Assembly (NCBI RefSeq): GCF_900169525.1
Contig: NZ_LT821239.1
Coordinates: 890,708 to 954,707, forward strand
Source of the DNA: Corynebacterium pacaense
GTDB lineage: Bacteria > Actinomycetota > Actinomycetes > Mycobacteriales > Mycobacteriaceae
DNA: 64,000 nt
Direction: 5' to 3'
Within the stretch, counting starts at the first letter, position 1; each line of letters opens with the position of its first letter. Of this stretch, positions 49,002-56,576 are shown piece after piece. Made by a program: the position numbers and the translations under genes. The notes beneath the pieces are model-generated. The model was not told where the DNA came from. It searched no databases and saw only the letters and a list, made by a program, of their open reading frames with translations.

Positions 49002-49301
49002 ATGAGCTATTCGATTGGTCACGTGGGGTTTAAGACAAAGTCGGACGTTGCGCAGCACGCGAAAGCGTTGTTGAACAGAGCGGAGCTCGGTAGACCTCTT
49101 AATGATGAAGACACTGAATTCGTTGCTGGCCTATTTTCGAATCATCCTGACTATGTAAACAAATGCGGTCTGGGTGTGCAGTTTTTCTACGTCGGTATTA
49201 TCCCAGCGTGGGGAACTCGTAACTTCTTGCTGTATCGGGTTGATGGGTCTGTCGATAACTTCAGCATTAAGAACTGCATTTCCCATCTGCGTCCTAATTA
49301 G
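49002..49301 (+). CDS. DUF3223 (DCL-like) protein
   Basis: 99 residues. The pattern LNRAELGRPLNDEDTEFVAG, NHPDYVNKCGLGVQFFYVG, then RNFLLYRVDGSVDNFSIKNC is that of DUF3223, related to the plant DCL (defective chloroplasts and leaves) rRNA-processing protein and present in phages and mobile elements. It follows the polymerase by 2 nt and ends before a terminator, so it belongs to the polymerase operon. Function unknown; an RNA-related role next to a structured RNA locus is tempting but unproven. Confidence 0.65.
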   Translation: MSYSIGHVGFKTKSDVAQHAKALLNRAELGRPLNDEDTEFVAGLFSNHPDYVNKCGLGVQFFYVGIIPAWGTRNFLLYRVDGSVDNFSIKNCISHLRPN

Positions 49302-49318
49302 CACCAACTTTTTGTATC

Positions 49319-49359
49319 ACACCCAGTACTTCTTGTGCGGAATGTACTGGGTGTTTTTT
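49319..49359 (+). terminator. Terminator of the polymerase operon
   Basis: ACACCCAGTAC (49319-49329) pairs perfectly with GTACTGGGTGT (49344-49354), followed by T5. It closes the HTH-polymerase-DUF3223 unit and separates it from the non-coding module. Confidence 0.92.
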
Positions 49360-49444
49360 CATGTCTAAACAACCTTGATGTTTCAGAGTTGAGTTGGTCT
49401 TGAGGGTCCACACTTACCCCTGTTTACGAACTTATTTCATAAAC

Positions 49445-49453
49445 TTATACACA
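49445..49453 (+). promoter_or_regulatory. DnaA-box-like site in AT-rich DNA
   Basis: TTATACACA fits the DnaA consensus TTWTNCACA exactly. It lies within an AT-rich stretch (49430-49500, including AAATTTAAAATATG). A single box may be chance, but its place beside the repeat arrays makes an origin plausible. Confidence 0.4.
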
Positions 49454-49756
49454 AATTTAAAATATGGGGGTTTTTATTAAAACTAGTTCTTCTTTTGGGA
49501 TGGCTTAGTTTTGTGGATGTATTTTCTTTGGATTTTTCGGTGCAGGTAACGGGGGTAATAGATTTTCGCTTGTTCCCTAATTGGTGACAAGTTTTCTGAT
49601 ACTCCGGAGATCGTGGTGTTTTGCGTTGGTATTAAGCATCACATTGCTGTGCTGATGTCTTTTATCGCAACTGAAGTCTGTGCGTATCTTTACGTCCGTC
49701 ACTGTCTTATGGGCACTGGTGTGACGTCTTGAAGGGGCATCGTCTTTATGTTCTCA

Positions 49757-50067
49757 AGGGCTGGTCTGTGCACCGAACTAAAGCCCTGACGCAGCGACAG
49801 CTGCAGTCAGGGTGGTGGCACAAGGGCTTGGTTACCCGGAAGCGAAACGATAGCGGCGCCAGCCGCATCGCTTCCGGGTTGGGGCACCCCGAAGGGGCGC
49901 ACAGCGGAGAGACGAAGAGGGGAGGGAAGGCAGCGCAGCAACTGACCCCTCTTCGGCTTAGGAGCTGGGCGATAAGGGCCGTCCGAAGGACGGGGGTTTG
50001 CGTCAGCAAACCAGGTGTATCGGCTATGCCGATCGGATTGAGAATTGAGCGCAGCGAAAGGCTCAAT
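49757..50067 (+). ncRNA. Putative structured RNA: chain of at least eight hairpins
   Basis: Perfect or near-perfect stems in order: CCCTGAC-GCAGC/GCTGC-GTCAGGG (49784-49812, loop GACA); 11-bp CCCGGAAGCGA/TCGCTTCCGGG (49835-49878) enclosing GCGGC/GCCGC with loop GCCA; CCCC-GAA-GGGG (49887-49897); 10-bp CGAAGAGGGG/CCCCTCTTCG (49913-49955); CCGTCC-GAA-GGACGG (49979-49993); GGTTTGC-GTCA-GCAAACC (49995-50012); ATCGGC-TAT-GCCGAT (50019-50033); ATTGAGC/GCTCAAT (50044-50067). Short GNNA or GAA loops point to RNA rather than DNA structure. AGGGCT (49757) could pair with AGCCCT (49782) as an alternative to the first hairpin. Strand not proven. No known RNA family recognised. Confidence 0.6.
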
Positions 50068-50170
50068 GCGTCACACCCCCTTATGCCCTTCCATTCTTTT
50101 TCCCCTGTGGAGGGAGCTTTAGCGACTGGAAAAGGGGTGAATATGCTTGTTAAGCTGGGGAAATTAAGTC

Positions 50171-50228
50171 CATATATACGTATATATGAGGGGTGTTTTT
50201 GCTGAAATCAGGGCTATCTACGTAGATA
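50171..50228. repeat. Two perfect palindromes
   Basis: CATATATACGTATATATG (50171-50188, 18 bp) and TATCTACGTAGATA (50215-50228, 14 bp), 26 nt apart. They are self-complementary without a loop, so they suit dimeric protein operators or cruciform extrusion in an origin. Confidence 0.8.
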
Positions 50229-50288
50229 TGGTTTTGCATTTCCCCAGGTAGGAGAGGTCTGCTGTGTATACGAGCGAAGCGAGGGTGA

Positions 50289-50351
50289 CGCCGGTGTATT
50301 TCAGTGGGGTTCGAGGCACGAGAACGAGGGTCCCACTGGAATACACCGGCG
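50289..50351 (+). repeat. Long hairpin with 20-bp stem
   Basis: Arms 50289-50308 and 50332-50351 pair along all 20 positions (one is G-T), enclosing a 23-nt loop in which GTTC and GAAC can pair again. No T tract follows. Candidates are an RNA stem, a single-strand origin or a nicking/transfer site. Confidence 0.85.
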
Positions 50352-50994
50352 ATGGAGATTAAGCAGACGTTGCGGCTTGATAAGTGCTTTTTCAGCTCTG
50401 TTGAGACCTCTTTTGAGAGGGTCTGGGATGAAAGGTTTAGACGTCTCTGGTTGGGAGTCTCTGGGCTGAATGTAGAGGGCTTAGAGAAGGTTTACTGCGT
50501 CGTGGGTCTGGCGTGGTATTCGTTTCTAAATCCTTCTGCGTGTCGGTTGGTGGGTGTTGCTCTCGAGTGTTTGTCGATTTGTTGATGCGTGCTGATCCAG
50601 GGGCAATCTCAGACTTGTATTCGAGTGGTTCTCGTTGATCGTTGTTATTCCTTAATTGGTGGGGGTCTCTTTCAGTCGGGTGTCAAAGGCCGATCGAGGT
50701 GCTGTGGCATCGGGTAGCGATGGAAGTTTTCAATGGAACTTTTTGGCGGAGTGCGTCTTGGTGGACGTGTCGTGGCTTGGGTGTGTGTTGCGTGGTTCGA
50801 TTCTGGCGCCACTGACTTGTGCTTGACTGCGGGATTGGCTGGTCTTGGAGTCGCTGTCTTTTCAGATGTTTTCAGGTAATGGACGGGGGTAATTGTAGTG
50901 TTTGTTTTATTGGTTAAATCTAGGAATGAGGTCTCTTTGTTGCGGTTTACGGGGGTAGGTAGCTGCCTGGGGTGATTGAGTTGTCACTTCAGTA
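50352..50994 (+). other. T/G-rich non-coding stretch
   Basis: About 640 nt in which the plus strand is strongly enriched in T and G relative to A and C, without an open frame that looks coding. It contains two copies of a GGTAAT/ACGGGGGTAAT-like word (near 50875-50900, also at 49545-49560) and a related TTTACGGGGGTAGG at 50945. Nothing else recognised. Confidence 0.5.
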
Positions 50995-51414
50995 GAGATA
51001 GCGATTCGTCACTTTATCGACCGCTTAGAGGCTTTTACGGTGCGACTGTTTTGCCCCTTGAGGGGAGATAGCGATTCGTCACCTTATCGACCGCTACGAG
51101 GCTTTTACGGAACGATTGAATCGACCCTTGAGGGGAGATAGCGATTCGTCACTTAATCGACCGCTACGAGGCTTTTACGGAACGATTGAATCGACCCTTG
51201 AGTGGAGATAGCGATTCGTCACTTAATCGACCGGTTGCTGGCTTTTACGGAACGATTGAATTGTCCCTTGAGCGGAGATTGCGATTCGTTACCTAATCGA
51301 CCGTTGAAAGGCTTTTACGGTGCGACTGTTTTGACCCTTGAGTGGAGATTGTGATTCGTTACTTAATCGACCGCTATGAAGCTTTTACGGCACGATTGAA
51401 TCGACACTTGAGCG
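50995..51414 (+). repeat. Six tandem 70-bp repeats
   Basis: Units start at 50995, 51065, 51135, 51205, 51275 and 51345 with exactly 70-bp spacing. Each reads GAGATAGCGATTCGTCACTT (variants), then AATCGACCG, a short variable part, the invariant GGCTTTTACGG (last unit AGCTTTTACGG), then CGATTGAATCGACCCTTGAG (or a GCGACTGTTTT variant in units 1 and 5). CGATT...AATCG symmetry occurs twice per unit and AATCGACC recurs within it. 70 is not a multiple of three, so the array is not coding. The iteron-like layout suggests binding sites for a replication, partition or regulatory protein. Confidence 0.93.
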
Positions 51415-51610
51415 AACGCGCAGGTGAGGCGCCTCAGAAGGCGTGTGCTGTGGCGGTTATTCGCTAGAAATTTCGACCACATCGATGTGATGTCCTATTT
51501 ATGAGGCAAGATCATGACTGAGTGCTGAGCCCAGCTGCCTTTTCGGAGCTGAGAGCTGGGTACTGTTGTTTTAGATTTTTATTGGCACCGAATCAAGGGG
51601 AACTTTGGCT

Positions 51611-53545
51611 ATGGCTTCATCAGCGTCACTCCATCAAGCGGTCTGGCAGACTGCTGACACGTATTTGCGAGGTGTGGTTCCGCGCCAGTCCTACGGAGAC
51701 TATATTCTTCCTTTCACCGTACTTCGTCGCTTGGAGTGCTTGCTTGAGCCAACCAAGGCTGAGGTTCTGCAGACCATCAAGCACACAAAATTCCCGGAGA
51801 GCATGTGGGGCGCTCAGATTCGTGCTGAGCACAATCTGTCTTTCTATAACACCTCAGAACTGTCGATGGGTGTTATTGGTGGTAGTGACGACCACGTGAA
51901 GAAAGGCATGTTCACCTACCTGGATGCTTTCTCAGACAACGTGCGTGACGTGTGGACAGCGTTCAAATTTCCAGAGCTGCTCAACAAACTGGAAGAGAAC
52001 AACGTCCTCTGGGGTGTGGTGAAGCACTTCTCTAATATTGATCTTTCCGATGACGCTCTTGGCGAGAATTCCATGGGTGAGCTCTTTGAGAACCTTATGT
52101 ATCGAAGCTTCAGTGAAAATGGTCAGGTGGCTGGTGAGTTTTACACCCCGCGTGATGCTATTCGTTTGATGGTCGATGTGCTTCTATCCAGTGACGATGA
52201 CGGACTCTACGGTCAGGCGCCGGCGCGAACTGTGTACGACCCTGCGGCTGGAACTGGCGGTATGTTGTTGGTTGCCAAGCGCGCGATGGAGGAGCTGAAC
52301 CCAAAGATTCAGGTCTCTGTCTTTGGGCAGGAGTTGATGGCTGAGTCACTTGCCTTGGGCAAATCGGATCTCATTGTCTCAGGCATTTCCCCAGATGCGA
52401 TTCGTGACGGCGACACGCTCGCTGATGATCGCTACGAGGGGGAACAGTATGACTATGTCCTATCAAATCCCCCTTATGGCTCTGATTGGAAGAGGTCGAA
52501 AGACGCTGTTGACCGTGAATCGAAGATTGAAGGCTCTCGTTTTAGTCATGGACTACCACCAGTTTCTGATGGTCAGATGCTGTTCTTGAGCCATGTTGTT
52601 CACAAGCTTAAAGAAAAAGAACACGGTACGACCAAAGGTGGTCGAGCCGGTGTTGTTACTAATGGTTCGCCGCTGTTTACCGGTGCTCCAGAATCGGGTG
52701 CTGACAAGATCCGTAACTGGTTGATCAACGGTAATCTCATTGACGCGATTATCGCTTTACCCACAGACATGTTCTACAACACCGGTATCGCTACCTACGT
52801 GTGGATTCTTGATAAGAATAAGGAAGACAAGCGTAACGGTAAAATCCAGCTCATCGATGTGACGGGCACCTGGACGGCAATGCGAAAGAGCATGGGCAGT
52901 AAACGGCGTGAGCTTTCTGAGACTGATCGTGAATTCGTTCTCGGTTTGTATAACGAATTCGAAGACGCTGATCCAGATTATTCCAAGATCGTCACCCCCG
53001 ATGAACTGGGCTTTATCGATGTTCCGATGTACCGGGTGATGCGATACTCAACGCTCATTGATGACAGTACGGTTGCTGCTGCGATATCTCATAAGCAAGC
53101 TTTGACTGGTCATGAAGCTGTGGTGCGTTCGTGTGAAGGGGTTGCGTGGAATGATTTGCCTGATCATCTGAAGAAGGCTGCTAAGACTGCTGGTTTGAAG
53201 ATGAGCGTTACTTTGCTGGGGCACATCATGAACTCTGTTTGTGTTGAAGATCCAAATGCTCCCGAAGCGATCGATCACAAGGGTAATAAGGTTATCGACA
53301 AGGCCTCGAAGATCACCGAGCGTATTCCGTTGACTGAGGATGTTGCCGAACATATGGAGCGTGAAGTCCTACCATTCGCTCCAGACTTGGTCTGGGACAT
53401 GGCTGAGGCTAAAACTGGTTATGAGATTCCGATGACCAGGTTGTTCTACAAACCAGAGATCATGCCAACCTTGGAAGAGCTAGACGCTGAGATTGAGACT
53501 GTATTGGATTCGATTCGTGCACGCTTCTTAGAGGTGAAGGAATGA
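51611..53545 (+). CDS. hsdM: Type I restriction-modification DNA methyltransferase subunit HsdM
   Basis: 644 residues from ATG 51611; a TTG at 51605 with AAGGGG close upstream is an alternative. N6-adenine methyltransferase: HsdM_N helical domain, SAM motif I DPAAGTGGMLL (~residue 210), catalytic motif IV NPPYGSDW (~286). With HsdS it modifies the recognition sequence; with HsdR it restricts. First gene of hsdM-hsdS-hsdR, its stop overlapping hsdS (ATGA). Looks intact. Confidence 0.95.
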   Translation: MASSASLHQAVWQTADTYLRGVVPRQSYGDYILPFTVLRRLECLLEPTKAEVLQTIKHTKFPESMWGAQIRAEHNLSFYNTSELSMGVIGGSDDHVKKGMFTYLDAFSDNVRDVWTAFKFPELLNKLEENNVLWGVVKHFSNIDLSDDALGENSMGELFENLMYRSFSENGQVAGEFYTPRDAIRLMVDVLLSSDDDGLYGQAPARTVYDPAAGTGGMLLVAKRAMEELNPKIQVSVFGQELMAESLALGKSDLIVSGISPDAIRDGDTLADDRYEGEQYDYVLSNPPYGSDWKRSKDAVDRESKIEGSRFSHGLPPVSDGQMLFLSHVVHKLKEKEHGTTKGGRAGVVTNGSPLFTGAPESGADKIRNWLINGNLIDAIIALPTDMFYNTGIATYVWILDKNKEDKRNGKIQLIDVTGTWTAMRKSMGSKRRELSETDREFVLGLYNEFEDADPDYSKIVTPDELGFIDVPMYRVMRYSTLIDDSTVAAAISHKQALTGHEAVVRSCEGVAWNDLPDHLKKAAKTAGLKMSVTLLGHIMNSVCVEDPNAPEAIDHKGNKVIDKASKITERIPLTEDVAEHMEREVLPFAPDLVWDMAEAKTGYEIPMTRLFYKPEIMPTLEELDAEIETVLDSIRARFLEVKE

Positions 53546-54654
53546 GTGACGTGTCATCTGTAAAGCTCGCTCACTTAGTGAAGTTTGGGCACGGGAAGGA
53601 CTGGAAAACTGTGGAATCCCCGAATGGTAATTTTCCGGTATACGGTTCCGGAGGTAAATTCGGTCTCGCATCAGATTTCTTGCACGACGGTGAGGCTGTT
53701 CTCTTTGGACGTAAGGGGACCGTTGATCGTCCGATTTATGTTAATGAGAAATTCTGGACCGTAGACACAATGTACTATGCCATTCCACATAGTGACAGAG
53801 CTGTTGGGAAATACCTTTACTATTGGGCGACTACGATCCCTTTCCAAACGATCACAACTAACACTGCCTTACCAAGTGTTACCTCGATGGACCTTTCTCA
53901 GCTTTATGTTCCACTCCCGACTCTCGTAACCCAGCAGCGTATCGCTGACTACTTGGATCGAGAGACTGTCGAGATCGATGCTGCGGTGGCCGACCTGGAC
54001 AGGTATGTGGAGTTATTAGAGAAGCGACGGCTAATCGCTATTGAGAATGCCATCGAAGGGAAGCCCATACCGCTTCACTGTATGTCTCGAATTGTAGATT
54101 GCGTGCACACAACACCTGATAGAGACGATGCAGGCGTAGCGGAAGCAGTTCGGACTAGCTCGATTCGAAATGGTAAGTACATTCCAGGTGTCGGTATTCC
54201 GATTTCCCTCGAGACGCTGACTCTTCGAACGAAGGAGCTTTCACCTCAACCCGGTGATCTATTCTTCACACGGGAAGCTCCAGCAGGTGAAGCCTGTCTT
54301 GTTCCAAAGGATAAGCCTTATGCGTCGGGGCAGAGAGTAGTTACTATAAGGCCTGATGTTTCGGTCGTTTTACCTGAGTACCTTCTTTTTGCGCTGTATT
54401 CATCACAAATTCAGTTGCGTTGGGAAACTACTTCAACTGGTTCAACTGTTACAAATATTAAAATGGATACCATTGGACAAACACGGATTCCTACTCCTCC
54501 AGTCGACCTTCAACATCAAATTATTGAAGTGTTGAAAAAGGAATTCGACGAAATTGATTCGCTCGTCGCTGAGTCCAGGAAGCTCCGAGAGCTTCTCCTC
54601 AAACGTCGTTCTGTCCTCATCACTGATGTTGTCACTGGTCGGAAGCAGGTTTAA
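53542..54654 (+). CDS. hsdS: Type I restriction-modification specificity subunit HsdS
   Basis: 370 residues with two target-recognition domains, each followed by a conserved helix. TRD1 runs about 5-120 and its spacer helix is QQRIADYLDRETVEIDAAVA. TRD2 runs about 175-320 and its helix is LQHQIIEVLKKEFDEIDSLV. The two helices set the spacing of a bipartite DNA target. Starts inside the hsdM stop, ends 2 nt before hsdR. Confidence 0.94.
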   Translation: MSDVSSVKLAHLVKFGHGKDWKTVESPNGNFPVYGSGGKFGLASDFLHDGEAVLFGRKGTVDRPIYVNEKFWTVDTMYYAIPHSDRAVGKYLYYWATTIPFQTITTNTALPSVTSMDLSQLYVPLPTLVTQQRIADYLDRETVEIDAAVADLDRYVELLEKRRLIAIENAIEGKPIPLHCMSRIVDCVHTTPDRDDAGVAEAVRTSSIRNGKYIPGVGIPISLETLTLRTKELSPQPGDLFFTREAPAGEACLVPKDKPYASGQRVVTIRPDVSVVLPEYLLFALYSSQIQLRWETTSTGSTVTNIKMDTIGQTRIPTPPVDLQHQIIEVLKKEFDEIDSLVAESRKLRELLLKRRSVLITDVVTGRKQV

Positions 54655-54656
54655 CC

Positions 54657-55265
54657 ATGGGTATTCAATCAACGATGGAACAAGCTTTTGAAGACGCCAT
54701 CGTCAATCACCTTTCTAAAAACGGCTGGCTCACGGACACTGGGAGTAGTGCTGGCTGGGATAAAGCCCGAGCTCTCTATATTCCAGATGTTCTCCATTGG
54801 CTTGAGACACAGCGCCACGACGAGTTTCTCAAAGCTGTACCGGAGTCCCTCACAGGTGTTCAGCGAGAAGTTTACGTAGCGAAACTACTAGACCGTCTCG
54901 TTTCTATGTTAGATAAGACACCAGTGCTCAACACTCGTGATAAGAAAGTTCATCACGGATTGTTAGGGACACTCCGCAATGGGTTTTCCCATGCGCAGCG
55001 TGGTCAGCAGAAAGCTACCTTCGACAACATGGTGGCTTTTTATCCTGAAAACCCTCTGTACACTGAAGCCACGAAAGACGCTCAGGAGAACCGTCTCCGC
55101 GTATTGCGGCAGGTTCCATTCGATACAACCGGTACCGATACTCTCGATCTTGTCCTCACTGTCAACGGTATCCCTGTCGTCACACTTGAGCTGAAGACGG
55201 ACAACACTCAGGCCGTTCGCGATGCGGTGAAGCAGTACAAAGTCGACCGGAAACCCAATAAGAAC
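54657..55265 (+). pseudogene. hsdR: Type I restriction subunit HsdR, 5' part, interrupted by IS3
   Basis: First 203 codons: helical start (MEQAFEDAIVNHLSKNGWLT), then the HSDR_N nuclease domain with the PD-(D/E)xK-type residues in DTLDLVLTVNG and VVTLELKTDN (ELK near residue 179). The frame is broken after AAT-AAG-AAC at 55265 by the IS3 element and resumes at 56580 (NKN-RPLLKPGRAL). The piece alone cannot translocate or cut specifically. Confidence 0.92.
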
Positions 55266-55318
55266 TGGTTCGCCCCGGGTTTAATGGAGGGTAGGAAATT
55301 GGAAAAGGAAACCCTTAC

Positions 55319-55630
55319 ATGCCCACCAAATACACTGTCGAGCTCAAGCAGCGCGCTGTAGAACTCGTGCTCCACGCTCAAGCTGATCCCGTCACCGCCC
55401 GGGGCGCGGTCACCCGCATCGCCGACGAACTCGGCGTGAGCAAGGAAACCCTGCGCGTCTGGGTCCGCACCCACAAGCAATCCGGAACCGACACACCGGC
55501 CGAATCGATGGACCTGGAAACAGAAAACCGCAGGCTGCGGGCCGAGCTCGCCGAAGCCAAACGCGCCAACGAGATCCTCAAGAAAGCCTCGGCTTTTTTC
55601 GCGGCGGAGCTCGACCGCCCACACAAGTAA
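55319..55630 (+). CDS. IS3-family transposase OrfA (IS no. 2)
   Basis: 103 residues: HTH (KYTVELKQRAVELVLHAQAD, LGVSKETLRVWVRTHKQSG) and zipper helix (ENRRLRAELAEAKRANEILK). Its end contains TTTTTT at 55594-55599, a site for the -1 frameshift that would make the OrfAB fusion. Confidence 0.92.
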   Translation: MPTKYTVELKQRAVELVLHAQADPVTARGAVTRIADELGVSKETLRVWVRTHKQSGTDTPAESMDLETENRRLRAELAEAKRANEILKKASAFFAAELDRPHK

Positions 55631-56535
55631 TCGTCACCTTCATCGACGACAACCGTGCTCAGTTCGGGGTCGAGCCCATCATCCGCGTCCTGGCCACCAC
55701 CAGCGCGAAGATAGCCCTGAGCACGTATTACGCCCACAAATCACGGCCTGAATCAGCCCGGTCCATCCGGGACAAGCAGATCACCCGGGCACTGCGCCGG
55801 ATCTTCGAAGACAACTACTCATGTTACGGCGCCCGGAAGCTGTGGGCGGAGATCAACCGCGAGGCCACCTTCGGTCACGTCGCCCGCTGCACCGTCGAGC
55901 GTCTCATGGCGACCGACGGGCTGAAGGGGATCCGGCGGCGGAAGAAAAGACCGTCAACTCGCAGCGCCGACGCCGGCGAGTGTCCTGTCGACCTGGTGGA
56001 GCGCAACTTCGCCGTGACCGCGCCGAATATGCTGTGGGTCGCCGATATCACCTATATCCCCACCCGGGCCGGGTGGGTGTATGCGGCGTTTGTGTTGGAC
56101 GCCTACACCCGTGAGATCATCGGTTGGCAAGTGACGAACCACATGCGGGTCTCGTTGGCCCGCGATGCCTTGGATATGGCCCTGTCGGCTCGTCTTCGCG
56201 CTGGTGAGGACGTCTCTGGGCTGATCCACCACAGCGACCGTGGAGTGCAATACCGCTCTATTACCTACGGCGAGTCATTGGCGGAGTCGAAGGTCGTGGC
56301 CTCGGTCGGATCCCGCGGCGACTCCTATGACAACGCGATGGCCGAGGCGTTGAATTCGATGTTCAAGGCCGAGCTGATCGACCGCAGGACGTGGCCGGCG
56401 CTGACCGATGTGATCGTGGCGACCTCGAAGTGGATCGGGTGGTACAACAACCGCCGGTTGCACTCCGCACTGGCTCATCGCCCGCCGAAGGAAGTTCACC
56501 AGGAATGGCAGAAGTATCAGGCCTACGCGGCCTGA
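55597..56535 (+). CDS. IS3-family transposase OrfB (IS no. 2), expressed by -1 frameshift
   Basis: The frame is open from the T6 slippery run (RGGARPPTQVIVTFIDDNRA) without an obvious start codon, as expected for a programmed-frameshift fusion. The rve core has Asp in VADITYIPTRAGWVYAAFVL, Asp in LIHHSDRGVQYRS and Glu in EALNSMFKAELI (DDE). The C-terminus IGWYNNRRLHSALAHRPPKE is characteristic. Looks intact. Confidence 0.92.
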   Translation, partial: FRGGARPPTQVIVTFIDDNRAQFGVEPIIRVLATTSAKIALSTYYAHKSRPESARSIRDKQITRALRRIFEDNYSCYGARKLWAEINREATFGHVARCTVERLMATDGLKGIRRRKKRPSTRSADAGECPVDLVERNFAVTAPNMLWVADITYIPTRAGWVYAAFVLDAYTREIIGWQVTNHMRVSLARDALDMALSARLRAGEDVSGLIHHSDRGVQYRSITYGESLAESKVVASVGSRGDSYDNAMAEALNSMFKAELIDRRTWPALTDVIVATSKWIGWYNNRRLHSALAHRPPKEVHQEWQKYQAYAA

Positions 56536-56576
56536 TCGACAAGTAAATCACCCTCTACAAAACCCGGGGCTTGACA

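Larger units (their letters stand above)
49360..51604 (+). other. 2.2-kb non-coding module (putative replication/regulatory region)
   Basis: No protein-like reading frame with a start and ribosome-binding site. The frames 49729-50205 and 50304-50585 run through strong hairpins and resemble no protein. In order it holds an AT-rich part with a DnaA-box match, a chain of hairpins, two perfect palindromes, a 20-bp hairpin, about 600 nt that are strikingly T/G-rich on the plus strand, and six tandem 70-bp repeats. The nearest functional analogue by architecture is an origin of replication with iterons plus a structured RNA. Confidence 0.6.
55266..56576 (+). mobile_element. IS3-family insertion sequence no. 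2, inside hsdR
   Basis: 1311 bp. The left end starts TGGTTCGCCCCGGGTTTAAT; the complement of the right end starts TGTCAAGCCCCGGGTTTTGT. They share GCCCCGGGTTT and AGAGGGT-like blocks. Target duplication AAC at 55263-55265 and 56577-56579. Distinct from IS no. 1 in transposase and ends. Precise loss of the element and one AAC restores hsdR. Confidence 0.92.

Noticed and set aside
49729..50205. A 158-codon protein
   Set aside because: The frame runs through a chain of perfect hairpins, has no ribosome-binding site, and its translation (Arg/Gly/Ser-rich) resembles no protein.
49757..50351. Retron msr-msd or group II intron
   Set aside because: No reverse transcriptase gene in the window, no branched-G context, no intron domain V motif seen.
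50304..50585. A 93-codon protein
   Set aside because: It starts inside the 20-bp hairpin, has no ribosome-binding site and no recognisable domain; the T/G-rich composition explains the open frame.
50995..51414. CRISPR array
   Set aside because: Units are 70 bp with the intervening parts also conserved, no unique spacers, and no cas genes nearby.
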